Shown here in pieces: positions 7,993 through 15,011 of a DNA stretch of 15,011 nt. Both the position numbers and the translations under genes were made by a program. The number at the start of each line of letters is the position of its first letter. Position 1 is the stretch's first letter. The notes beneath the pieces are model-generated. The model had not been told where the DNA came from. It saw only the letters and a list, made by a program, of their open reading frames with translations, and did not search any database. Origin of the DNA: Sandaracinaceae bacterium (lineage in GTDB: Bacteria > Myxococcota_A > Polyangia > Polyangiales > Houyiibacteriaceae); contig JAAZAH010000156.1 of assembly GCA_012514415.1 (NCBI GenBank), positions 1-15,011 of the forward strand, read 5' to 3'.

Positions 7993-9885
7993 ATGGCCTC
8001 ATTCCGAAAAACTTCCAAGCTTAAAAAGAACCGGCGCCCGGCAGGAAAGCTTAGGCAGAGCCAGCTCGTCACCACCTTTGGGCCGGGCGCGATGGTGGAC
8101 CTCGTCGATAGTTCGGTTTTGATCGGCGGGCTCGAGCACTGGACCTACGATCAAGCCGATTATCAGATCCTCGATGAGCCCCGTCTCCGCGCTTCGCTCA
8201 ACCCTCGGCTTCGCGCGCTCCATCCCGAGTTCGAGCTCGCCACCTCCGAATATTTCCGCTCGCCGCCTGCCGGAGCAGAGGATGAGCCGACGCTTTTTTC
8301 GGGTGTGAGGGCGCTCGAGTTCCCACGGTGGTTCGTCTGTCAGAGTTGCAGCCGCCTGGGCCCCGCGTCGGATCTTTTCGAGCGGAAGGGCGAACGGTAT
8401 CTTCACGCTTGCGCGGGGAAGGGCCGGCCCGGGCGTTGCGTCCCTGTGCGCTTCGTCGCCGCGTGCACGGCCGGACACCTTTCAGATTTTCCGTGGGTGG
8501 CCTTCACCCATGCGGGAAAGGAGCGGGAGCGCTGCGATCGTCCCGAGCTCTATCTCGATGAGGGCGCGACCGGTGATTTTGGGCGCATCCACGTGAGATG
8601 CGAGACCTGCGGCGCCAAAGAGTCCATGGCACGCGCCGATTCGCTCCGCTTTGAATGCCGCGGCGAGCGGCCTTGGCTCGGGGGCCGCGCGGTCAACGAC
8701 TCCGAATGCGGACGCCAGCTCTCGCTCCTCGTCCGCACGGCCTCCGATGCGTATTTTTCGCAGGTGGTGAGCGCGATTCGTCTCGAAGACGATGAGCCGA
8801 GCGAGCTCCAGATCAAGCTCCGCGATCCGGAGATGTGGAGCCGGGTCAAAAAGGTCACGACCGTCGCACAGCTCGAGGCGCTCGCGAGTCTCCAAGATTT
8901 GATCGCGAATCTTCTTGAGGCGCACTCGGCAGAGGACGTGCTCCAAGCCATCCGCGAAGAACGGGAAGAGGGCGAGAGGACGGCGCCGAGACCGCTCCGG
9001 ACGGTCGAGTTTGAGCGGATTACGAACGCGCCCCTCGAGCGTCCAGGCGATATGGCCAAGCGCGGGCAGCGTTTTGCCGCGTTCCGGGCGCACGGCAAGG
9101 ATCTGAAGCTTCCCACTGGAATCAAAGGGCTGATCGTCGTTCCCGAGCTCCGTGAGGTTCGCGTTCAGGTGAGCTTCAGCCGCCTTGAGCCGCTGGCCGC
9201 CGATCTTCAGGGAGAGTTCGAATTTGCCAAAGGCACGATGAGGCCGGCCCCCCTCACGCTTCCCGAGGGCACGCAACGATGGCTCCCGGCAGCCGAGGTG
9301 CGCGGCGAGGGGATCTTTATCGAGCTCGACGAAGAGGCGGTTCGGGAATGGGAGATGCGCCCGGCCGTGATCGAGCGAACCCAGCGTCTGCAGGAAGCTT
9401 TCGCGATGCATGAGCCTGGCGGCGTCTTTTTGGGCGCGCGTTTTTATATGCTCCACAGCCTAAGCCACCTTTTGCTGACGGCGATCAGCCTCGAATGTGG
9501 GTACGCGGCGAGCGCGATCCGCGAGCGGATCTACTGCGCGCCTCCGGGGGGCGATGTGCCGCCGATGGCCGCGATTTTGCTGAGCACCGGAACGATGGGG
9601 AGCGAGGGCACACTCGGCGGTCTCGTCGAAGAGGGGCGGCGCCTCGATCGCCATCTCCGCGAGGCGTGGGAGCTCGGGCGGCTTTGCTCGAACGATCCGG
9701 TCTGCGCTTCGCACGATCCGGCGAGCGATTCGAGCGATCGCTGGATGGAGGGCGCGGCGTGTCACGGTTGCCTCTATATCGCCGAATCCGCGTGTGAGCG
9801 CTTCAACCGCCACCTTGATCGCGCGCTCGTGGTGCCGACCATCGGAAATGATCCTTCGCTTGCCTTCTTCATGGAGCGGCCGTGA
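7993..9885 (+). CDS. drmB: DISARM-type DUF1998 protein DrmB
   Basis: This 630-residue protein is the expected partner of DrmA; in characterised DISARM the two form a DNA-binding complex. ATG 7993 is the first possible start, because TAG at 7981 closes the frame above it. There is no clear Shine-Dalgarno in the 43-base gap after drmA. The basic N-terminus leads into RQSQLVTTFGPGAMVDL (21-37), typical of this family. Cysteines fall into clusters: C116/C119/C140/C149, C203/C206/C222/C239, and a C-terminal DUF1998-type set C565-x5-C571 and C590-x2-C593-x7-C601. H488 and H492 lie in an HSLSH segment. The clusters are most likely structural zinc sites. The gene overlaps drmC by four bases, so the two are probably translated together. 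I see no nuclease or helicase motif in it. Confidence 0.85.
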   Translation: MASFRKTSKLKKNRRPAGKLRQSQLVTTFGPGAMVDLVDSSVLIGGLEHWTYDQADYQILDEPRLRASLNPRLRALHPEFELATSEYFRSPPAGAEDEPTLFSGVRALEFPRWFVCQSCSRLGPASDLFERKGERYLHACAGKGRPGRCVPVRFVAACTAGHLSDFPWVAFTHAGKERERCDRPELYLDEGATGDFGRIHVRCETCGAKESMARADSLRFECRGERPWLGGRAVNDSECGRQLSLLVRTASDAYFSQVVSAIRLEDDEPSELQIKLRDPEMWSRVKKVTTVAQLEALASLQDLIANLLEAHSAEDVLQAIREEREEGERTAPRPLRTVEFERITNAPLERPGDMAKRGQRFAAFRAHGKDLKLPTGIKGLIVVPELREVRVQVSFSRLEPLAADLQGEFEFAKGTMRPAPLTLPEGTQRWLPAAEVRGEGIFIELDEEAVREWEMRPAVIERTQRLQEAFAMHEPGGVFLGARFYMLHSLSHLLLTAISLECGYAASAIRERIYCAPPGGDVPPMAAILLSTGTMGSEGTLGGLVEEGRRLDRHLREAWELGRLCSNDPVCASHDPASDSSDRWMEGAACHGCLYIAESACERFNRHLDRALVVPTIGNDPSLAFFMERP

Positions 9886-10715
9886 GTGAGCGAGCGGGTG
9901 AGACGGTGGATGAGCGGAGCAGTCTCGCGAGCGTCGGGACCGCCGTTCTCGAGCGGCTCCGACAAGCCATCGCTAGCGGGCGCCTCCGGGTGCCGATTTA
10001 CGACACCACGCCGCTTGCCGAGTTTGGAGTCCGGGAGCAAGCCGAGACAATCAAGGCCGTCCTCGGCGGGCATCGCAGTCCGGCATGCCTCGCCATCCTC
10101 GATGTCGCGCTCGCCGAGCGAGCGAAACTCACGCGCCCCACGCCCGAGCTCGTCTGGTCCGGCCCCGAAGATAGAAGCGGGACGGCGCGCGACACCTCCG
10201 TTGTGCTCCGGCACCTTTTTGAAAGCGCGAAGATGCGCATCATCCTCGCCGGATATAGTTTCACCCATGGAGAGCGCCTTCTTGAGCCGCTTCATCGCGC
10301 GATGGCCGAGCGCGGCGTCGAGGTCCTCTTCTTCATCGATATCAAGCAGCCCGAGGCGATGCCGCACTCCACAAAGGCTTATGTCGACGAAAAGCTCACA
10401 GCATTCATTCGTGAGACATGGCCATTCGGCGCGCCCTATCCCAGCTTTTATTACGATAAGCGCGCACCGTATCCCGGTGGCGACGGACGGCCTTACACGA
10501 GCCTTCACGCCAAGTGTGTGATCGTCGACGATGAGCAGGCCTTCATCTCGAGCGCGAACTTCACCGAGCGCGGCCATGAGCGCAATATCGAAGCGGGCGT
10601 GCTCCTCAAAGATCCCCTCTTTTCGGAGCATTTCGCGAGACAGTGGCTGGGACTGATTCACGGCGGCTTCGTCGAAGCGTGGACCCCGCCGGCCGGTACC
10701 GAGTCCGCACCGTGA
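9882..10715 (+). CDS. drmC: DISARM-type phospholipase D-fold nuclease DrmC
   Basis: This 277-residue protein is of the PLD superfamily and matches the size and place of DrmC, the third DISARM core component. The start is GTG 9882, which shares GTGA with the drmB stop. GGAG at 9873-9876 lies five bases upstream. The single HKD motif is intact: H209-A-K211-x4-D216, followed by SSAN (223-226) and a conserved-type Glu237. A single HKD implies a dimer to build the active site, as in Nuc-type nucleases. A GYSFTHGERLLEPLHRA segment (124-140) matches the strand-helix that precedes the HKD half in these proteins. No signal peptide is present, so a cytoplasmic nuclease is more likely than a lipase. Nuclease activity is inferred from the family. 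The next gene is convergent, so the unit ends here. Confidence 0.82.
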   Translation: MSERAGETVDERSSLASVGTAVLERLRQAIASGRLRVPIYDTTPLAEFGVREQAETIKAVLGGHRSPACLAILDVALAERAKLTRPTPELVWSGPEDRSGTARDTSVVLRHLFESAKMRIILAGYSFTHGERLLEPLHRAMAERGVEVLFFIDIKQPEAMPHSTKAYVDEKLTAFIRETWPFGAPYPSFYYDKRAPYPGGDGRPYTSLHAKCVIVDDEQAFISSANFTERGHERNIEAGVLLKDPLFSEHFARQWLGLIHGGFVEAWTPPAGTESAP

Positions 10716-10718
10716 AGT

Positions 10719-10746
10719 CCGAGCGCTGGGGCCTCTCTGGGCTCGG
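10719..10746. terminator. Inverted repeat between drmC and the luxR-type gene, weak terminator candidate
   Basis: CCGAGC (10719-10724) and GCTCGG (10741-10746) form a perfect 6-bp stem with a 16-base loop. It occupies most of the 47-base gap between two convergent stop codons. No U-run follows on either strand, so it is at best a weak or rho-assisted terminator. Confidence 0.25.
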
Positions 10747-10762
10747 CTCCCTCGCGGTCCGC

Positions 10763-11584
10763 TCAGCTCGCTCTTCTCGAGGCGAAGCTCTCAACCCAGC
10801 GTGAGACGCTCAAATCGTCCGCCGTTCCATCAGAACGCCCGCTCAATAGTGCAGTGAGCTCGACGCGATTGTCGACCTCAAGCTTACGGAAAATCTGCAC
10901 CGTCTGATTGCGCACCGTATGCGGTGAGGTCCCGAGAATGGCGCCGATCTCACGATTCGAGAGGCCGCGACAAATCATCTCCGCGATTTCGCGCTCTCGA
11001 GGGGTGAGCTGGTTAAGGAGCGAGGGCTGACTCGTGGCGAGGTTCGCGACCAGCCCCGCCTCGAACGCGCATTTGACGTGGCTAAGAAGTTCCGCGTCCT
11101 CCGCGGTGAAGCCGCCTTCCATGGGGCGGCCGCCGTGCCGCGCCGCCACGAGAAATGCGAGCGGCGATCCGCGCCACGTCAGCCCGACGCAACTCAACGA
11201 ACTCACATCGGCGGGGCGAAGCACCTCTTGGTAATAGAGCGAGCGCTCAAACTCGCGCGCGGTCGCGTAAATATCGCGATCGAGACAGACGCCGTGGGTG
11301 AGGCTCCGCCCAAAGACCGCGTTCATCATTACTTCGTAGCGCGAGCTTGAGCCGCGAAGGGTCTCGAGCGCCGCGGGCTTCCAGGTTTCGCTCTCATGAT
11401 CCGATATGATGGAACGGCCCAGACAGGGGCCGCCGACGAAAGCGGTATCAAAGCCGATGGAACGCTTCAGCAGCATCAAGCTTTCGCCGATAAACGCTTC
11501 GCTCTCCGTGATGTCGTGCGCCATGTGGATGAGCGCCGCGCTCAGCGCCTCGGCGCTCAGCCGTGGCTTGTGGGCATCGTTCAT
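10763..11584 (-). CDS. LuxR-family transcriptional regulator
   Basis: This is a 273-residue DNA-binding regulator. The C-terminus (about 193-250) is a clear LuxR/NarL helix-turn-helix: LTPREREIAEMICRGLSNREIG, then a recognition helix SPHTVRNQTVQIFRKL (220-235). The N-terminal part of about 190 residues looks like a GAF-type sensor fold, with no receiver Asp and no acyl-homoserine-lactone pocket signature that I can recognise; its signal is unknown. The start ATG 11584 is supported by a strong Shine-Dalgarno (AAGGAGA, + strand complement at 11589-11595) four bases away. The gene has its own 145-base upstream gap and converges on drmC, so it is not in that operon. Whether it regulates its neighbours cannot be told from the sequence. 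Confidence 0.88.
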   Translation of the reverse strand: MNDAHKPRLSAEALSAALIHMAHDITESEAFIGESLMLLKRSIGFDTAFVGGPCLGRSIISDHESETWKPAALETLRGSSSRYEVMMNAVFGRSLTHGVCLDRDIYATAREFERSLYYQEVLRPADVSSLSCVGLTWRGSPLAFLVAARHGGRPMEGGFTAEDAELLSHVKCAFEAGLVANLATSQPSLLNQLTPREREIAEMICRGLSNREIGAILGTSPHTVRNQTVQIFRKLEVDNRVELTALLSGRSDGTADDLSVSRWVESFASRRAS

Positions 11585-11639
11585 GGCCTCTCCTTGAGTT
11601 GTTCGCTCGGAAATATTCCCGTTTAGCGTCCGAAAAAAC

Positions 11640-11667
11640 CGTATACTCTGCTCAAGAAAAAATGCAA
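11640..11667 (-). promoter_or_regulatory. Possible promoter of the luxR-type gene
   Basis: On the - strand TTGCAT (11662-11667, only three of six -35 bases) is followed by 16 bases and TATACG (11640-11645, four of six -10 bases), in an AT-rich stretch with a T-run. This would give a leader of about 49 bases. It is the best candidate in the gap but weak. Confidence 0.3.
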
Positions 11668-11729
11668 TCCCTCTTACTGAATCAAGCCCTGGCTCGAGCG
11701 CAACGCCGAGTTTCGATGGAGGCCCGTCT

Positions 11730-12236
11730 TTATTCGTACGCTTCCGCTTTCAATAATTCGGAAAGCTCGGCGGCCGATTTGGGATTGAGCGGCGGCGGCG
11801 GGATCTCGCGGATATCCACCTGCGAGCCACGAGCTGTCTCGCGGATGGCGACCTCGAGCTTCACGATTGCGCCCTTGGCCTGCATCGGAGCCGCGTCGCG
11901 ATAAACGGCACCCTCGCCGACGAGCCTCACATCTCCCGTAAAGAGTCGCGGGCCAAAATACCGGACGAAATCACGCGGAGGAAGATGCGAATTGTAGACG
12001 TGCCGCCGATCCTCTTTGAAGTGGAGCGTCATCCCGACGGGGAGTCTGAGCCCGGCGATCACCTCATCGCTTTCACGAAGGCTCCCGCTCTCGTCGTAAT
12101 AGGGATGCGCCGAGGGTGCAGGCGCGGGGGGCTCCTCGAGGTAGGCACGAGGGAGCCCTTCGGAGACGCGCACCGGTTCGTCGCTCTTACACGCGATGAG
12201 GCCCAAGACGAGGGCCAAGGCGAGGGCGATCCTCAA
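11730..12236 (-). CDS. Small lipoprotein coupled to the PilY1-like gene
   Basis: This is a 168-residue predicted lipoprotein of unknown role. The start is a TTG at 12236 that shares TTGA with the stop of the upstream gene. AGGGAG (+ strand 12243-12248) lies six bases away, a good Shine-Dalgarno. From this start the protein has Arg2, a short hydrophobic core and the lipobox LIAC with Cys16, followed by Lys17; these features support the rare start codon. Residues 17-45 are Pro/Glu/Ala-rich and look like a linker. The rest (about 55-150) is a small mixed domain I do not recognise, with LRLPVGMTLHF and PRDFVRYFGPRL segments, ending in a short helix. Being translationally coupled to a PilY1-like protein, it may help its assembly or anchoring (inference). 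Confidence 0.75.
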   Translation of the reverse strand: MRIALALALVLGLIACKSDEPVRVSEGLPRAYLEEPPAPAPSAHPYYDESGSLRESDEVIAGLRLPVGMTLHFKEDRRHVYNSHLPPRDFVRYFGPRLFTGDVRLVGEGAVYRDAAPMQAKGAIVKLEVAIRETARGSQVDIREIPPPPLNPKSAAELSELLKAEAYE

Positions 12237-15011
12237 TCGACGCTCCCTGCGAAATCGCTCGCGCGCGTGACCCCTGGAGGCGCTGCGAGGCCAACCGAAA
12301 GCTCACCGACCGATCCACCCGCGCGCCCCGCGACGCCACCGAGCTGTCCGACGAGTTGATATTGGGGTGAGGCCGCGCCGCCGCCCGGCTGCTGCGGAGG
12401 GTAGACCCCGGTGCCCTCGTCGGGACGCGAAGCGCAGGTCGGGCGCGCCGCGACACGAAGACCGGTAAGGAGCGAGTTGTTAAGGCTTGGCTCGATCGAC
12501 TGATCGTAGAACATCACCCGCGTCCCATCCGATTCACCGCTGAGGCTCACCGAGGGCAGGGCGGGCTCCGGAGTCAGATCCGCCCCCTCGGGGTTCGCAC
12601 GCTTATAATAATGGACGCCGAAGAGCCGGCTATGCCCAAAGGCGCAGAGGTTCGACGGATCGCTCGTAGGCTGAAAGACGCCGAAAAAGACCTGACCCGC
12701 GAAGAGCTCCAGCGGCCCCGTCACGAGCTCACCCTGATCCAGCTGAATCTCCCAGTTGAGCTCGGCCTCATAGGCGTTCTCCATGCCTTCGCGCATCCGC
12801 TCGGTGAGGGAGACGACGACATTCCGCGCGTTGGGATCGCTGAGCACGTCGATATTGCCCGTGCCGACGAGGATCACCGTGTTGCCGCCTTCATCGGTTG
12901 TGATCACCGGCGCGTGATAGGCCGGCTCACCCTGATCGTGATTTCGGAAGTGGAAGAGATCGTAGAAGGGCTCGACCTTCCAATCCGAGGCGTCGTCGCC
13001 GGTGAGATCGATTCGGTAGAGCGTTCCATCGGCATCGGTCGTGAAGGCGCGTGTTGCGACGGCGCCGATATGGCCGTTGAACACGCTGATGCCGCCGGTG
13101 AGCGGCGCGCTAAAATCCTCGGGTCCGAACTGGCGGATCACCTCACCCGTCGCGACGTCGACGGCGAAGAGATAGCGGCCCTGTTTGAGCCAGCAGCGGC
13201 CGTTCGCACGTGCCGCGGGCGTTCCGGAAGCGACCGATTCGGGCACGCGCTTCGGGCAGCCGGCGAGGGTGGACTCTCCGGGTGTGCCCTCGCCTCCGGG
13301 GAGGAGGGCGACGGCGCGGCTTACCCCATTGACGCGGACCTGAGCGATCGTCGGTTCAGCGACGGTACGGCCAAGGCGCGGATCGACAAACTGCCAAAGG
13401 AAGGTCGGTTGGACGAGAGGATCGGTGATGTCCAGGGCGACATACCCATTCTTTACGCCTCGGAAGCCGATGAGGAGTACGGTTCGGAAGGGATCCTTCA
13501 TGCCGAGCTGGGTGTCGAGCCGCGCATCGTAGACCTCGCGGATCACGGGCGTTCCATCAAAAAGGATCTGCGGTCCGCTGAGGCTCCCCGCGAGCGTATC
13601 GAGGAGCGCGGGCGGAACAAAGCCCCAGAGCTCCTGTCCGGCCGTATAAATCGGATCGTTCAGCGGAAAATCATCCGTGATGAAGGCGTGAAGGATGCCG
13701 TCAAGCGTTGCGGTATAGAGCACCCGCGGACGCTCCGAAACCGGAAGGCCGGGGCCCGAAACGCTCCCTGTGACGCTCTCGAGGATGCGCCCCTGCGCAA
13801 AAGCGTTGAAGCCTTCATCGTCGATGAGCGTGAGGGGAGGCGTCGAGATGGTCGGGCTTGAATGGTAGATTGCGCCGAGAGGGATCTGGGAGCGCTTGGT
13901 CGAGGGGTCGCTCGCATACATATAGTCGACGATGCGATCGCGCTGCGCCTCCGTGACGCTCAAGCCGAAGTATTCGGGGGGGATGGATTTATCGAGGAGC
14001 GAGACCTCGCGGTTGCTGACCGCGACAGGAAAGGTATAGAGCGGATCGGGAATCGGCATCAGGGAGCCACCTCCGCCCGGACGGTTTGGGTTTGCGAGGT
14101 CGAGCTGCCCACGACCTGTGATCCGAGCGTCGAGCTGCTCCGGATCGTCGGGCAAGACCGTGAAAAGCTTTCTTCCCCCGGTCTGACCCTGCTGGATCAA
14201 AAGATGGTGAAAACGGTCCTCATCCGTGATCTCTTGCTCGACGACGGCGCCGCCTTCACCGACACATTCAAAACGCCGCCGTTCGAGGATGCCCGACCAA
14301 GGAGCTTCCTCACCCGGATCTTCGGCTGAACCCACATGAAAGCCCGAGGTGACTTGGATCTGCGCGATGCGCCCCGTATCGAGCGCCGTATGCGAAACCG
14401 AGGCGATCGCGGGGACGGTTCGCGTGGTCGTCCCGGGTGCGGTGCGATCGAGGATGCCTGAAAGCGCCATGTTAAGGCCATCGAGATCGTTCGCCCAGAG
14501 CGGCTGATTCGTCATCCCGGCCACGGCGAGAGCCTCGAGCCGCGCCCGAGCGATCGGATCGTGCTGGTCAAATCCGACCACATAAAGCCCATCCAGGTGT
14601 TTGCTGACGAGCTTGGAGGCGATCGTCTCGGCGGGGTCGTAGGGGCAACCATTCACCGATTCGCAGAAGACGGGCGAGCCGCGCATATCGGCGTTCGGAT
14701 AGCCGTCCGTGATGAGGATCGCGTAATGATCGCGGCAGGAATGATAGGGATCGCCTCCGAGTTCGGGCTGGCCGGTGATGGCGGGACGCACGCTCGGATC
14801 GGTTTCGAAGAAATAATAAAGATCGTCGAGCGCGCCGGCGATCGGTGTCGCGCCGAACGGGCGAAGCTCGGGGTTCAATAGGGAGAGCTTGATCTGGCGG
14901 TTGATGCCGTCGGGGCCGCCGATCTGCTCGTCCTTTCCGGGGGCAATGAGACCACCGGGAACAGGATCGCTCGCCCCTTGCGAAGCACGACGCACGCCGT
15001 TGTTGATCATA
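12233..15011 (-). CDS. pilY1: PilY1-like type IV pilus tip protein with vWA remnant, cut by window edge
   Basis: This is the C-terminal 925 residues or so of a PilY1/PilC-type protein. The frame is open at the right edge, and an ATG at 15010 is probably internal, since the von Willebrand A domain lacks its DxSxS strand in the window. Visible vWA parts are a MIDAS-type TPIAGAL (from Thr55 of the visible frame) and ILITDGYPNAD (Asp102). From about residue 375 comes the PilY1 beta-propeller: SSPTIS, LYTATLDGILHAF, LWGFVPPALL, LLIGFRGVKNGYVALDITDP and TDADGTLYRIDLTG, the last a likely calcium-binding loop. A Gly/Pro-rich tail follows. Known PilY1 proteins sit at the pilus tip or cell surface and act in pilus biogenesis, adhesion and surface sensing. 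The small lipoprotein gene overlaps its stop codon by four bases. The signal peptide and start lie outside the window. Confidence 0.85.
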   Translation of the reverse strand, partial: MINNGVRRASQGASDPVPGGLIAPGKDEQIGGPDGINRQIKLSLLNPELRPFGATPIAGALDDLYYFFETDPSVRPAITGQPELGGDPYHSCRDHYAILITDGYPNADMRGSPVFCESVNGCPYDPAETIASKLVSKHLDGLYVVGFDQHDPIARARLEALAVAGMTNQPLWANDLDGLNMALSGILDRTAPGTTTRTVPAIASVSHTALDTGRIAQIQVTSGFHVGSAEDPGEEAPWSGILERRRFECVGEGGAVVEQEITDEDRFHHLLIQQGQTGGRKLFTVLPDDPEQLDARITGRGQLDLANPNRPGGGGSLMPIPDPLYTFPVAVSNREVSLLDKSIPPEYFGLSVTEAQRDRIVDYMYASDPSTKRSQIPLGAIYHSSPTISTPPLTLIDDEGFNAFAQGRILESVTGSVSGPGLPVSERPRVLYTATLDGILHAFITDDFPLNDPIYTAGQELWGFVPPALLDTLAGSLSGPQILFDGTPVIREVYDARLDTQLGMKDPFRTVLLIGFRGVKNGYVALDITDPLVQPTFLWQFVDPRLGRTVAEPTIAQVRVNGVSRAVALLPGGEGTPGESTLAGCPKRVPESVASGTPAARANGRCWLKQGRYLFAVDVATGEVIRQFGPEDFSAPLTGGISVFNGHIGAVATRAFTTDADGTLYRIDLTGDDASDWKVEPFYDLFHFRNHDQGEPAYHAPVITTDEGGNTVILVGTGNIDVLSDPNARNVVVSLTERMREGMENAYEAELNWEIQLDQGELVTGPLELFAGQVFFGVFQPTSDPSNLCAFGHSRLFGVHYYKRANPEGADLTPEPALPSVSLSGESDGTRVMFYDQSIEPSLNNSLLTGLRVAARPTCASRPDEGTGVYPPQQPGGGAASPQYQLVGQLGGVAGRAGGSVGELSVGLAAPPGVTRASDFAGSVD

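Noticed and set aside
12611..13861. Long + strand frame (416 residues) opposite the PilY1-like gene
   Set aside because: It is antisense to recognisable PilY1 propeller motifs and has no start signal or known domain.
1..15011. DNA methyltransferase, CRISPR array, transposase, tRNA or rRNA
   Set aside because: I looked for methylase motifs in the intact proteins, regularly spaced DNA repeats, terminal inverted repeats with DDE-type proteins, and tRNA-like arms, and found none that I could support.

Overview
The window is GC-rich (drm genes and flanks alike) and carries a PilY1-like pilus tip protein, a LuxR-family regulator, and two signal-peptide lipoproteins. One lipoprotein has five Cys-rich repeats followed by an Asp-box propeller. 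This mix suggests a Gram-negative bacterium of the Myxococcota / former Deltaproteobacteria type. That placement is an inference from gene content, not from a marker gene.

Layout from left to right: (1) the 3' part of a + strand gene for an unrecognised, highly charged protein, cut by the left edge. (2) A convergent lipoprotein gene on the - strand (1994..3829) with its own sigma70-like promoter. (3) A 715-base divergent intergenic region with an extended -10 promoter for the rightward genes and a tandem repeat/hairpin covering the ribosome binding site of the next gene. (4) A three-gene + strand unit (4545..10715) that I read as the DISARM anti-phage core: drmA (SF2 helicase), drmB (DUF1998, Zn-Cys clusters) and drmC (single-HKD phospholipase D-fold nuclease). 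The genes are tightly packed, and drmB and drmC overlap by 4 bases. (5) A convergent LuxR-type regulator gene (10763..11584, -). (6) A two-gene - strand unit, a PilY1-like protein (cut by the right edge) followed by a small lipoprotein, coupled by a 4-base overlap.

The main point is that the drmABC unit is closed on both sides. The gene upstream is divergent and the gene downstream is convergent. No DNA methyltransferase, drmD or drmE is visible in the window, whereas the described DISARM classes pair drmABC with a modification enzyme. This may be a stand-alone drmABC system that tells self from non-self another way, or one whose methylase lies elsewhere. A perfect 6-bp hairpin covering the drmA Shine-Dalgarno, with a duplicated anti-SD segment, suggests that translation of the helicase may be held down. 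The pilus and lipoprotein genes on either side look like ordinary cell-surface functions with no demonstrated link to the defence unit.
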